Shown here: in pieces, positions 23,161 to 35,984 of the stretch
How positions within the stretch are numbered: position 1 is the first letter of the stretch
Layout of the letters: each line of letters begins with the position of its first letter
Source of the DNA: Delphinus delphis
Taxonomy: Eukaryota; Chordata; Mammalia; Artiodactyla; Delphinidae
Assembly (NCBI RefSeq): GCF_949987515.2
Contig: NC_082686.1
Coordinates: forward strand, 48,461,559-48,525,558
Length of the DNA stretch: 64,000 nucleotides
Direction of reading: 5' to 3'
The notes under the pieces: model-generated
The model's database searches: none
What the model saw: the letters and a program-made list of their open reading frames with translations, nothing else
Told to the model about the DNA's origin: nothing
Translations under genes and position numbers: made by a program

Positions 23161-25449
23161 AAACCTATCTTGTGTTTGGAAATGTTCACAACCTCAGCGT
23201 ATAGCCTTTTTTTTCTCCACCAAATTTCCACCAAGGGGAGGGTTATGCTATAGTCCCAGGTTTTCAGCTCTCTTTCTACCTCTTCTGTGTGGTTGCTGTC
23301 CTACAGAAAACTCTATTATGTACTAAAAGAGGCTGAGAAGGGATATTTGCTCTGGTTTAATGCATGGAGGAAGGCAGGGGCAGAGAGGGAGGGATGAACT
23401 AGGACCAGTAGCGTTCCTCTTTGTACGAAAGTTTGTTTATTTTTTCTAAAATATTTCTCGGAAGGCATCTTACTCTTTACCATGAAGGCCCCGTCTCACT
23501 TACATGATAAATGTACAATCCTGTTAACATAACCTAGACCTCGTTTCCTGTGCACAAATAACTTTAGTCTAAAAGAGCATGTGCCCGTCCCTGCCCTGGG
23601 CACTTCACATCGAAGTTTTCCTTCCTCAGTGAACAATGAAAAACACCTTGTTCACATGGGCTCTTTCTAATTCCTATTTTTCTCCTCTTGGTCCACAAAA
23701 TCAGCTAAGGAGGAGAATGGATGTTTGGAGGTCAAGTTGTCCCCAGAGGAGTTTAGAAGGACAGAAGCCCTGTGAAATCTGACACTGCCTTCTTCATACC
23801 CCAATCTGGGGCATTTTGTCCACAGTTCCTGGAGACTCCTCTGAGGTCCTCCCAGGGAGATCCCAGAACCTCTCAATGACAATATGCACTCTTCTTGCTT
23901 AGCTGAAGTAATGCTGTGTGAAGCTCTATTTCCTCTCATGAACACATTGTTTTTTTTTAATGGGTAGAAAACATTGTTTCATTCAAACACTTCGCTGTGT
24001 TGAAACTATAATTTAAAGTTTTATAGAAAGACAGCTACAATGAATTTATGATAAGTCTGTCATTTCAACTTCCTAAAACCACAAATATTATACTCCCCTG
24101 GGCATCAGTTTATTTAAATTGCAGGGATCTGTTATTGTTGTTTTTAAATAAAAGAGCTTCATGGCTTCAAGAATCTCTGTTGAAAATTAGTCTTTGGAAA
24201 ATCAGCCATCTGCACAGAACAGTTAAAAAGAAGTCAGACTACTTAATTTGCCTAATCAAGAACTTGAAACCTTCATCCTCAAACTCATAACATTTTCCAA
24301 CTCATTAAAAGAGGAATTGCTTGTGTCTGTCATCTACAAAGAGCACCACTGGACACTACAAAAGATAGCAATCTGAAAGCATCCTTTTGGGTAATAAAAC
24401 CACAGCTGCTGTCCAGGCAACAATACTGTTTATTATATTCAATTACCAAAACAAAACAAAATATAAAGTGTTTAAAATGGGCCAGCTAATAAACACCCAT
24501 TACTTACTGCATAAGCACTGTCAGGAAATACTTTACATCATAAACATCAAATGATCCGGAAGACATTTTTGTTATTCTCACTAAACACAAAGCTACTTCT
24601 CAGTCAATAGTTACTCAATTTGTTCTTCAAATCCCACTCCTCCTTCAACAATAATCATTTATGAGCATCTATGTGTCTAGCACTAATCCTTCCTAAATGA
24701 TCCGTATTAGTTAGTGAGTTTTAGTTTTTCATATCCCAAAATGTACCTTTCACATCTGACAGTTTTAAGTGAAAGGCAACTCCTTGTGATGTTAAAAGGT
24801 TACTCTTTAAGTTTATGGTCACGTGTTAAACCTAATCCCCTGAAGTGAATTCATTTTAAGCAAATATGAATTCACTCCTATGGCAGATTTCTCTGGAATA
24901 GCTGTCTCCTGGAGTCTTCTATTAAAACTAACCCCAAACAAAGCTCAAGGCAAGAAAAAACTCCAAAAATCCTTCTGCCATTCCAAAAGCAACCTTAAAG
25001 TTCCAATGAGTGAAGTAGAGTTTGACTAGTTAATTTCACTCTATTAAACATGCCAATAGCTTTATCAAAATATCTGTGTTCACCAGCAAAGGATGGCAGG
25101 TTGCTTACCTGCTTCTTGACTTTGACTTGCTCTGCCAGCAAGGCTGTTGGAAAGTTCAGGACTTTTAGAGATGACTCAGACGGTGACGGGATCATGTGAG
25201 CTCTGAATGGTTCCCTGCTTCTTCATGAAGCATTGCAGAAAGCCATGAAAGCTGTTCAACCACGGGAAATGACTGGGGAAAGAGGAGCTCGGCTGACAAA
25301 TGAATATCACTCATCTCACCCCACAACAGCGTGTCAAGCCAGCTCCCACTTCTGAGCTGCTTCGCCATCTCCTTGAAACCTTTTGCGAGCTGAATTCATC
25401 TTTTTGAACACAAACCTGAGCCTAGACAAGTTCTAAATTCCTTGAAGCA
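23161..25449. other. unassigned DNA with a speculative exon at its right end
   Basis: I recognise no repeat family here. A minus-strand frame at 23667-23945 has no motif and no convincing splice sites. The possible exon at 25109-25195 is listed separately. Confidence 0.45.
25109..25195 (-). other. speculative first coding exon with a strong splice donor
   Basis: On the minus strand an ATG at 25195 opens a 29-codon reading (MIPSPSESSLKVLNFPT… ending VKVKKQ) that stops exactly in phase 0 at AAGCAG|GTAAGC, a near-consensus donor (intron from 25108). The region upstream (25196-25430) is repeat-poor and could be a 5' UTR, but it contains earlier ATGs. I do not recognise the peptide. No second exon could be linked, so chance is a serious alternative. 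Confidence 0.15.
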
Positions 25450-25608
25450 CAGGTTTTCAAAAACTCTGGAGTGCATTAAGAATTACCTGGAGGGTCTCAT
25501 CCTAGCTCCTCTGAATCAGTATCTTTGTGGGGCTGGGGCCTGGGAATGTGTTTGTTTATATGCTGCCCAGATGTTTCTGAAAGAGTTGGTATTATTTTAG
25601 GAACACTG
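25450..25608 (+). mobile_element. MER5-like hAT fragment
   Basis: Starts CAGGTTTTCAA, contains 'aagaattacctggaggg' and 'gggcctgggaatgtgtttg', and ends GAACACTG. This is the MER5/Charlie layout, but no 8-bp duplication is evident. Confidence 0.5.
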
Positions 25609-27928
25609 GTTTAGGACAAAAAGAAAAGAAAAATCCACTCCTTAATGGACAAGTATAAGAAATGACTGCTTTACTTTATAGTGAAAAGAATTCAGATTGG
25701 TGTTTAATGCCTCCTGGAATAAAAAGTTACCAGGAAAAAAAAAAAAAGAGTTGAAGTCTAGCTGAGGCTGAGAGCTAGATCACATCTCACTTAAATCTAG
25801 ATCAGGTTATATCAGTGTTTTTTCAAAAGTGATACCATCCACTCTACTCAGATAAACCACAAAGAGATGAAAAGGGAAAGAGATGTCACCAGCATAACAG
25901 TGATTCCTACAGTATTAAGCCTTTGTGCAAAAAGAGCTTGGACTAAGAACATGATTTTGAGAAGAGTAAAGGAACTTGTGTTCCACAGAAGCAGGAGCTG
26001 AAGCACTTAAAAGCAAAGGCTCAGCACTCTCTCCAAAATGGGTGGGGTGAAGGCATGGATACGTATGATGCCAGCTGTGTCTTTCATATCTCGGACCTCA
26101 GCTGAGTCCTTCTCTTAATGCGGGAAAGCCCTGTGCAGCAAGAGGCCACACAAATACACCCCTTCTGTAAACCAAGGGGACATGAGCTCACTGTGTAACC
26201 CTCCTTCAACTTTCCCAGCTGTCTTCCCCTTGATTAGCTCCTTCTTGGAAAGGCCTATCGTAAGCCCATTCTACTTTGCTGGACGATAAAACTGCGAATG
26301 TATTGAAGTAGACGTAAGCATTAACTTCACTTTGGGGAATCTAATCTGAACACCAAACTGGCCTTCTCACAAGCATCTTAAGGAAGAGGTAAGACCAACA
26401 TTTCGCCCTTTCAGTCACCTTTCCAGGAATTCCCTTGGAGGCACACCAATGCTGAATCTCTATTTTTCTTCAACACTGGTTGTCAGGACTGGCATAAATC
26501 TCTGACTGGTCTGGGACCAGACCTGCACCAAGTTGCTATAAAATAAATCTGAGGCTTCTGAGATCTAACCAAGACTTCTTATGAAGAGATCAGGAACTCA
26601 AAATACTAACCAAGGGTGAGGCTGGGCCAAGGTGAAAATATCCAAGAAAGGGCTAAGCCTTGGCTCACCATGGGTGGGCAGCGACAAGGCTGTCACCTCA
26701 ACATGTGAGATGTCCTTGTCTATTAGAGTCAAGCCATCAGGTTGGGAGACATCTCGGAAGAACAGAGGGAACATATGATCAGTGGAAGGGTCAGAAAACA
26801 TTTTTAGGAGCATGTGATCCACAGGAGTCAGTGTAAGCAAAGAGGGCCTTGACAAAACTACCGTGTAATTACCCAGTAAAGCTCCTGGATCCTTGCATCT
26901 GAAGAACAAGAAAGCTCAAATGGTGAGAGTGAAAACATGTTTTGGTATTAAGAAACCCCCACTGAAAGCTAACTTACGAATTTATATATCATCAACTAGG
27001 CCTATCACCCATACAAGACGAGTCCAAGGAAGGCAGTGGCCTTGTGTGTTTCAGTGTCTAATTAGTTGAAACACTAATTAATTTAGTTTTATCATACTTA
27101 GCTTGATCAGTATAACTCTATGATGAGTGTCTATCCCATATTTCAGATACTTCAGGAGTGATGAAACAGAAATTACGTCAACCAAAAGCGAGCTAGACAA
27201 CACTATATCCGAACTTACTGTAGCCCCCACTATCTTTACACTGACTCTACTCTTCTAGGCCTGACTTCCAGACATTTTATGAATTGACCCTTCTTTCAAT
27301 GTCCAAGGTTATTTCCCAGCATCGGCCTCTGCTCCAAGCGTGAAAGCCTCATTGCATTTTTACAATATGTCACAATCTCCAGGTCACATTTCTGCCTCCC
27401 TCTTCAGAGTTTGCAACCACCTTCCAAGTCCTCCTTGAGAACTGCTTTGCCCACATTTGGGGGGTTGGACTGTATTGCGAATATCATAGTTGGAAGTGAA
27501 ACTGGGTCCTAACTCTCTGCAAAGACATTGTTATCTATCTTAACCAGTTCCTTGAATCTAGTGTGTACCCAACCCCAGTGTACTTCCTGTTCCTGGTATT
27601 TCCGTTAAATAGAAAAAACAGACAATTGATGCCAGGTCTCTCTCTCTCTCTCTGGCTCTTTCTCCTACAACTAAAATACTTACACCAACTTTTCCAATAG
27701 TACATTTTATTGAGCAATGGGAACAAACTGTTAAACCAGTGGTAGATCACAAGAAATCCCGGGGACCTAGTAGCCTAAGTTACTTGGATGGCAGTACCTT
27801 TTGAATCTCTTTGGAACTTGAAAATACTATTTAAGCATATTAACCTATTTTCCTAAGTGTTAATGATGATAGGGGATCAAATTGCAGATTGACTAATGAA
27901 AGATTTGGAGATTTAAAAATAAAGAAGA
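25609..27928. other. unassigned DNA
   Basis: Single-copy-looking. A minus-strand frame at 26598-26909 (about 100 codons) and others lack domains. A (TC)n run occurs near 27637. No gene is called. Confidence 0.45.
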
Positions 27929-29834
27929 GGGAAGAACTTCAAGATGGTGGAGGAGTAAGACGTGGAGATCATCTTCCTCCCCACAAATACATCAAAAATA
28001 CATCTACGTGTGGAACAACTCCTACAGAACACCTACTGAATGCTGGCAGAAGACCTCAGACCTCCCAAAAGGCAAGAAAATCCCCACATACCTCGGTAGG
28101 GCAAAAGAAAAAAGAAAACACAGAGACAAAAGAATAGGAACAGGACCTGCACCTCTGGGAGGGAGCTGTGAAGGAGGAAAAGTTTCCACACACTAGGAAG
28201 CCCCTTCATTGGTGGAGACGAGGGGTGGGCAGGGGAAGCTTCGGAGCCACTGAGGAGAGCGCAGCAACAGGGGTGCAGAGGGCAAAGCAGAGAGATTCCT
28301 GCACAGAGGAATGGTGCTGACCAGCACTCATCAACCTGAGAGGTTTGTCTGCTCACCTGCCACGGCAGGTGGAGGTTGGGAGCTGAGGCTCAGGCTTCGG
28401 AGGTCAGATCCTAGGGAGAGGACTGGGGTTGGCTGCGTGAACAAAGCCTGAAGGGGGCTACTGTGCCACAGCTAGCCAGGAGGGAGTCCGAGAAAAAGTG
28501 TGGAACTGCCTAAGAGGCAAGAGACCATTGTTTAGTGGTGCATGAGGAGAGGGGATTCAGAGCACTGCCTAAACAAGCTCCAGAGACATGCGCAAGCCAC
28601 GGCTATCGGCTTGGACACCCGAGACAGACATGAAATGCTAAGGATGCTGCTGCAGCCACCAAGAAGCCTGTGTGCAAGCACACGTCACTATCCACACCTC
28701 CCCTCCGGGGAGCCTGTGCAGCCCGCCACTGCCAGGGTTCTGTGATCCAGGGACAACTTCCCCAGGAGAACACACTGCGTGCCTCAGGCTGTTGCAATGT
28801 CATGCTGGCCTCTGCCACCACAGACTGGCCACACATTCCATAACCCTCCTTCCCCCTGGCCTTAGTGAGCCACAGCCCCCCAGTCAGCCGCTCCTTTAAC
28901 TCCCTCCTGTCTGGGTGGGGAACAGACACCCTCAGGCGACCTACACGCACAGGCAGGGCCAAATCCAAAGCTGAACCCCGGGAGCTGCGCAAACAATGAA
29001 GAGAAAGGGAAATTCCTCCATGCAGCCTCAGGAGCAGCGGATTAAATCTCCACAATCAACTCGATGTACCCTGCATCTCTGGAATACCTGAACAGACAAC
29101 AATTCATCCCAAAATTGAGACAGCAGAATTGGGAGCAACTGTAGACTTGGGGTTTCCTGCATGCGACTGACCAGTTTCTGATTTTTATCTTTATCTTAGT
29201 TTAGTTTTTAGCACTTGTTATCATTGGTGGATTTGTTTATTGGTTTGTTTGCTCTCTTCTTTTTCTTTATTACTTTTTTATTTTAATAACTTTATATTAT
29301 TTTTCCTTTCTTTCCTTTTTTTTCTCCCTTTTCTTCTGAGCCATGTGGCTGACAGGGTCTTGGTGCTCCAACTGGCTGTCAGGCCTGAGCCTCTGAGGTG
29401 GAAGAGCAGAGTTCAGGATATTGGACCACCAGAGACCTCCCGGAGTCACATAATATCAATTGGTGAGAGCTCTCCCAGAGATCTCTGTCTCAACGCTAAG
29501 ACCCAGCTCCACTCAACGACCAGAAAGTTACAGTGTTGGATACCCCATACCAAACAGCAAGACAGGAACACAACCCCACCCATTAGCAGAGAGGCTGCCT
29601 AAAATCATAATAACGTCACAGATACCACAAAACACACCACCAGATGCAGTCCTGCCCACCAGAAAGACAAGATACAGGCTCATCCACCAGAACACAGGCA
29701 CCAGTCACCTCCACCAAGAAACCTACAAACCCACTGAACGAACCTTACCCACTGGGGGGGGAAACCAAAAACAATGGGAACTATGAACCTGCAGCCTGTG
29801 AAAAGGAGACACTAAACACAGTAAGTTAAGCAAA
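27929..29834 (+). promoter_or_regulatory. L1A 5' UTR (long type)
   Basis: The first 1.9 kb of L1A, beginning 'aagaacttcaagatggtgg', GC-rich to about 29150. A pyrimidine-rich block at about 29175-29335 follows, then C/A-rich sequence up to the ORF1 start. L1 5' UTRs carry the internal pol II promoter (family knowledge). No start site can be located from sequence alone. It is unrelated by eye to the 5' UTR of L1B except near ORF1. Confidence 0.8.
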
Positions 29835-30756
29835 ATGAGAAGACAGAAAAATACACAGCAGATGAAGGAGCAAGGCAAAAACCCACCAGACCAAAGAAAT
29901 GAAGAGTGAATAGGCAGTTTACCTGAAAAAGAATTCAGAATAATGATAGTAAAGATGATCCCAAATCTTGGAAATAGAACGGAGGAAATACAAGATACGT
30001 TTAACAAGGACCTAGAAGAACTAAAGAGCAAACAAACAGTGATGAACAACACAATAAATGAAATTAAAAACTCTCTAGAAGGGATCAATAGCAGAATAAC
30101 TGAGGCAGAAGAAGGCATAAGTGACCAGGAAGATAAAATAGTGGAAATAACGACCACAGAGCAGAATAAAGAAAAAAGAATGAAAAGAACTGAGGAGAGT
30201 CTCAGAGACCTCTGGGACACATTAAAAGCACCAACATTCAAATTATAGGGGTCCCAGAAAAAGAAGAGAAAAAGGGACTGAGAAAATACTTGAAGAGATT
30301 ATAGTTGAAAACATCCCTAATATGGGAAGGGAAATAGTCAATCAAGTCCAGGAAGTGAAGAGAATACCGTACAGGATAAACCCAAGGAGAAACATGCCAA
30401 GACACATAGTAATCAAACTGGCAAAAATTAAAGACAAAGAAAAAATATTGAAAGCAACAAGGGAAAAGCAACAAATGACATACAAGGGAACTCCTATAAG
30501 TTTAACAGGTGGTTCAGGAGAAATTCTGCAGGCCAGAAGGGAGTGGCAGGACATATTTAAAGTGATGAAAGGGAAAAACCTACAACCAAGATTACTCTAC
30601 CCAGCAAGGATCTCATTCAGATTCAACGTAGAAATTAAAACCTTTACAGACAAGCAAAAGCTAAGAGAATTCAGCACCACCAAACCAGCTTTACAACATA
30701 TGATAAAGAAACTTCTCTATGCAGGAAACATAAGAGAAGGAATAGACCTACAATAA
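29835..30756 (+). pseudogene. L1A ORF1 (RNA chaperone), broken
   Basis: Starts MRRQKNTQQMKEQ. Then comes LPEKEFRIMIVKM, a coiled-coil region rich in heptads (about 29990-30190), the RNA-recognition part near 30245, and a C-terminal domain reading MGREIVNQVQ to REFSTTKPA (30322-30756). A TGA at 29907-29909 stops it after 24 codons, and a 1-nt loss near 30215 shifts the frame before the RNA-binding domain. It is about the length usual for the family (near 300 codons) but cannot encode the full chaperone. Confidence 0.88.
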
Positions 30757-33173
30757 CAAACCCAAAACAATTAAGAAAATGGTAATAGGAACATACATAT
30801 AAATAATTACCTTAAATGTAAATGGATTAAATGTTCCAACCAAAAGACATAGAGTGGCTGAATGGATACAGAAACAATACCCGTATATATGCTATTTACA
30901 AGAGACCCACTTCAGACCTAGGGACATATACAGACTGAAACTGAGGGGATGGAAATAGATATTCCGTGCCAATGGAAATCAAAAGAAAGCTGGAGTAGCA
31001 ATTCTCATATCAGACAAAATAGACTTTAAAATAAAGACTATTACAAGAGACAAAGAAGGATACTACATAATGATCAAGGGATCAATACAAGAAGAAGATA
31101 TAACAATTGTTAATATTTATGCACCCAACATAGGAGCATCTCAATATGTAAGGCAAATGCTAACAGCCATAAAAGGGGAAATCGACAGTAACAAAAACAT
31201 AGTAGGGAACTTAAACACCCCACTTTCACCAAAGGACAGATCATCAAAAATGAAAATAAATAAGCTATAATAAACACAAGCTTAAAATGACACATTAAAC
31301 AAGATGGATTTAAATGATATTTTTAGGACATTCTATCCAAAAACAACAGAATACATTTTCTTCTCAAGTGCTCATAGAATATTCTCCAGGATAGATCATA
31401 TCTTGGGTAACAAATCAAGCCTTGGTAAATTTAAGAAAATTGAAATTGTATCAAGTATCTTTTCTGACCACAACACTATGAGACTAGATATCAATTACAG
31501 GAAAAAAACTGAAAAAAATACAAACACATGGAGGCTAAACAATATGCTACTAAATAACCAAGAGATCACTGAGGAAATCAAAGAGGAAATCAAAACATAC
31601 CTAGAAACAAATGACAATGAAAGCAAGATGACCCAAAACCTATGGGATGCAGCAAAAGCAGTTCTGAGAGGGAAGTTTATAGCAATACAAACCTACCTCA
31701 AGAAACAACAAACATCTCAAATAAACAATAAACCTAAACGTACACCTAAAGCAATTAGAGAAAGAAGAACAAAAAACCCCCGAAGTTAGCAGAAGCAAAG
31801 AAATCATAAAGACCAGATCAGAAATAAATGAAAAAGAAACGAAGAAAACGATAGCAAAAATCAATAAAACTCAAAGCTAGTTCTTTGAGAAGAAAAACAA
31901 AATTGATAAACCATTAGCCAGGCTCATCAAGAAAAAAAGGGAGGAGACTTGAATCAACAGAATTAGAAATGAAAAAGGAGAAGTAACAACTGACACTGCA
32001 GAAATACAAAGAATCATGAGAGAACAATACAAGCAGCTCTATGCCAATAAAATGGACAATCTGGAACAAACGGACAAATTCTTAGAAAAGCACAACCTTC
32101 TGAGACTGAACCAGGAAGAAATAGAAAATATAAACGGACCAATCAGAAGCACTGACACTGGAACTGTGATTAAAAATCTTCCAACAAACAAAAGACCAGG
32201 ACCAGATGGCTTCACAGGCGAATTCTATCAAACATTTACAGAAGAACTAACACCTAGCCTTCTCAAACTCTTCCAAATACAGCAGAGGGAGGAACACTCC
32301 CAAACTCATTCTATGAGGCCACCATCACCCTGATACCAAAACCAGACAAAGGTGTAACAGTAACGAAAACTACAGACCAATATCACTGATGAACATAGAT
32401 ATAAAAATCTCCAACAAAGTACTAGCAAACAGAATCCAACAGCGCATTAAAAGTATAATACACCATGATCAAGAGGAGTTTATCCCAGGAATGCAAGGAT
32501 TCTTCAGTATACGCAAATCAATCAACATGATACACCATATTAACAGACTGAAGGATAAAAACCATATGATCATCTCAATAGATGCAAAAAAAGGTTTGAC
32601 AAATTTCAACACCCATTTATGATAAAAACTCTCCAGAAAGTAGGCATAGAGGGAACTTACCTCAACATAATAAAGGTCATATATGAGAAACCCACAGCCA
32701 ACATCGTTCTCAATGGTGAAAAACTGCAACCATTTCCACTAAGATCAGGATCAAGACAAGGTTGCCCACCCTCACCACTATTATTCAACATAGTTTTGGA
32801 AGTTTTAGCCCCAGCAATGAGAGAAGAAAAAGAAATAAAAGGAATCCAAATCAGCAAATAAGAATTAAAAATGTCACTGCTTGCAGATGACATGATACTA
32901 TACATAGAGAATCCTAAAGATGCTACCAGAAGACTACTAGAGCTAATCAATGAATTTGGTAAAGTAGCAGGATACAAAATTAATGCTCAGAAATCTCTTG
33001 CATTCCTATACACTAATGATGAAAAAAGCTAAAAGAAATTAAGGAAACACTCCCATTTACCATTGCAACAAAAAGAATAAACTACCTAGGAATAAACCTA
33101 TCTAAGGAGACAAAAGACCTGTATGTGGAAAACTATAAGACACTGATGAAAGAATTAAATTAAAGGTGATACA

Positions 33174-33378
33174 GGGCTTCCCTGGTGGCGCATTGGTTGA
33201 GAGTCTGCCTGCCGATGCAGGGGACACGCATTCGTGCCCTGGTCTGGGAAGATCCCACATGCCACAGAGTGGCTGGGCCCGTGAGCCATGGCCGCTGAGC
33301 ATGCCCGTCCAGAGCCTGTGCTCCGCAATGGGAGAGGCCACAACAGTGAGAGGCCTGCGTACTGCCAAAAAAAAAAAA
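33174..33378 (+). mobile_element. short CHR-2 / cetacean-deletion SINE in L1A ORF2
   Basis: Complete but somewhat diverged copy with a short A tail. A 9-bp target duplication with one mismatch (GGTGATACA 33165-33173, GATGATACA 33381-33389) flanks it. Confidence 0.92.
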
Positions 33379-34219
33379 CAGATGATACAAACAGCTGGAG
33401 AGATATACCATGTTCTTGGATAGGAAGAATCAACATTGTGAAAATGACTATACTACCGAAAGCAATCTACAGATTCAATGTAATCCCTATCAAACTACAA
33501 TGGCACTTTTCACAGAACTACAACAAACAATTTCACAAGTTTTATGGAAACACAAAAGACGCCAAAAGCCCAAAGCAATCTTGCAAAAGAAAAACGTAGC
33601 TGGAGGAATCAAGATCCTGGACTTCAGACTATACTATAAAGCTACAGTGATCAACACAGTATGGTACTGGCATAAAAACATAAATATGGATCAATGGAAC
33701 AGGATAGACAGCCCAGAAATAAATACATGCACATAGAGTCACCTCATATTTGACATAATTGGCAAGGATATACAATGGAGAAAAAACAGCCTCTTCAATA
33801 AGTGGTGCTGGGACAACTGTACAGCAGCATGTAAAAGAATGAAATTACAACACTCCCTAACACCATACACAAAAATAAACTCAAAATAGATTAAAGACCT
33901 CAATGGAAGGCCAGACACTATAAAACTCTTAGAGGAAAACAGAGGCAGAACACACTATGAGATAAATCACAGCAAGATCCTTTTTGACCCACCTCCTAGA
34001 AAAATGGAAAGAAAAACAAAAATAAACAAATGGGACCTAGTGAAACTTAAAAGCTTTTGCACAGCAAAGGAAACAATAAACAAGACAAAAAGACAACCCT
34101 CAGAATGGGAGAAAATATTTGCAAATGAAGCAACTGACAAAGGATTAATCTCCAAAATATACAAGCATCTCATGCAGCTCAATATCAAAAAAAAAACAAG
34201 CCAATCAAAAAATGGGCAG

Positions 34220-34424
34220 GGCTTCCCTGGTGGCAGAGTGGTTGAGAATTCTCCTGCTGATGCAGGGGACGCAGGTTAGTGCCCCGGTCCATGAAGATCC
34301 CACATGCCGCGGAGTGGATGGGCCTGTGAGCCATGGCCACTGAGCCTGCGTGTCCGGAGCCTATGCTCCACAATGGGAGAGGCCACAACAGTGAGAGGCC
34401 CACGTACTGAAAAAAAAAAAAAAA
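34220..34424 (+). mobile_element. short CHR-2 / cetacean-deletion SINE in L1A ORF2
   Basis: Complete copy with a 14-bp A tail. The repeat GGGCAG at 34214-34219 and 34425-34430, preceded by A-runs, is the visible part of the duplication. Confidence 0.92.
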
Positions 34425-34717
34425 GGGCAGAAGACCTAAACAGACATTTCTCCAAAGAAGATATACAGACTGCCAACAAACACATGAAAGGACACTCAAT
34501 GTCACTAATCATTAGAGAAATGCAAATCAAAACTACAATGAGGCATCACCTCACACCAGTCAGAATGGTCAACATCAAAAAAATCTACAAACAATAAATT
34601 CTGGGGAGGGTGTGGAGAAAAGGGAACCCTCCTACACTGTTGGTGGGAATGTAATTAGATACAGCCACTATGGAGAAAAGAATGGAGGTTCCTTAAAAAA
34701 CTAAAAATAGAACTATC

Positions 34718-35000
34718 AGGCTTCCCTGGTGGCACAGTGGTTGAGGATCCACCTGCCAAAGCAGGGGACACAGGTTCAAGCCCTGGTCTGGGAAGATCCC
34801 ACATGCTGTGGAGCAACTAAGCCCATGCACCACAACCACTGAGTCTGCACTCTAGAGCATGCAAGCCACAACTACTGAAACCCACGCACCTAGAGCCCGT
34901 GCTCCACAACAAGAGAAGCCCCTGCTCACCACAACTAGAGAAAAGCCTGCGCGCAGCAACAAAGACCCAATGCAGCCAAAAATAAATTAATTAATTAATA
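34718..35000 (+). mobile_element. long CHR-type SINE in L1A ORF2
   Basis: tRNA-like head (GGCTTCCCTGGTGGCACAGT) followed by the extra internal 'cacaaccactgagtctgc' / 'agcaacaaagacccaatgca' part that the short copies lack, ending in a TTAATTAATTAAT A-rich tail. The flanks AAAAATAGAACTATC and AAAAAAGAACTACC are a diverged duplication. Confidence 0.88.
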
Positions 35001-35081
35001 AAAAAAGAACTACCATATGACCCAGCAATCCCACTACGGGGCATATACCCTGAGAAAACCATAATTCAAAAAGAGACATGT

Positions 35082-35984
35082 GGATTGGTTCAAGATGCTG
35101 GAGTAGAAGGACGTGCTCTCGCTCCCTCTTGCAAGAGCACCAGAATCACAACTAACTGCCGGACAATCATCGACAGGAAGAAACTGGAACTCGCCAAAAA
35201 AGATACCCCACATCCAAAGACAAAGGAGAAGCCACAATGAGATGGTAGGAGGGGCGCAATCACAGCAAAATCAAATCCCATAACTGCTGGGTCAGTGACT
35301 CACAAACTGGAGAACACTTATACCACAGAAGTCCACCCAGTGGAGTGAAGGTTCTGAGCCCCACATCATGCTTCCCAACCTGGGGGTCTGGCCATGGGAT
35401 GAGGAATTCCTAAGAATCAGACTTTGAAGGGTAGCAGGATTCAGTTGCAGGACTTTGACACGCCAGGGGAAAAAGAGACTGCACTCTTGGAAGGCACACA
35501 CAAAGTAGTCTGTGCATCAGGAACCAGGGCAAGGAGCAGTGACCCCATAGGAGATTGAACCAGACCTACCTGCTAGTGTTTCAGGGTCTCCTGCAGAGGC
35601 GGGGGGTGGCTGTGGCTCACTGAGTGGACAAGGACACTGGCAGCAGAAGTTCTGGGAAGTACTCCTTGGCATGAGCCCTCCCAGAGTCCACCACTAGCCC
35701 CACCAAAAAGCCATGGTAGGCTTCAGAGCTGGGTAGCCTCAGGCCAAACAACCAACAGGGATGGAACCCAGCCCACCTATCAGCAGACAAGCAGATTAAA
35801 GTTCTACTGAGCTCTGCCCACCAGAGCAACACCCAGCTCTACCCACCACCAGTCCCTCCCATCAGGAAACTTGATCAAGCCTCTTAGATAGGCTCATCCA
35901 CCAGAGGGCAGACAGCAGAAGCAAGAAGACCTACAATCCTGTAGCCTGTGGAATAAAAACCACATTTACAGAAAGATAGACAGG
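35082..35984 (+). promoter_or_regulatory. L1B 5' UTR (short type)
   Basis: About 900 bp beginning 'ggattggttcaagatgctgg' and C/A-rich near ORF1. The same UTR type appears, truncated, at the start of L1C (62236-62411). As for other L1s, it should hold the internal promoter (family knowledge). Confidence 0.8.

Noticed and set aside
26598..26909. 104-codon minus-strand frame near an acceptor-like TTCTTGTTCTTCAG
   Set aside because: No domain, no donor and no linked exon. The frame starting after the acceptor closes quickly.
28603..29055. 150-codon minus-strand frame antisense to the L1A 5' UTR
   Set aside because: Primate L1s have an antisense ORF0, so I considered it, but this frame begins without an ATG (TTG) and shares no recognisable feature. 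GC-rich UTR sequence explains its length.
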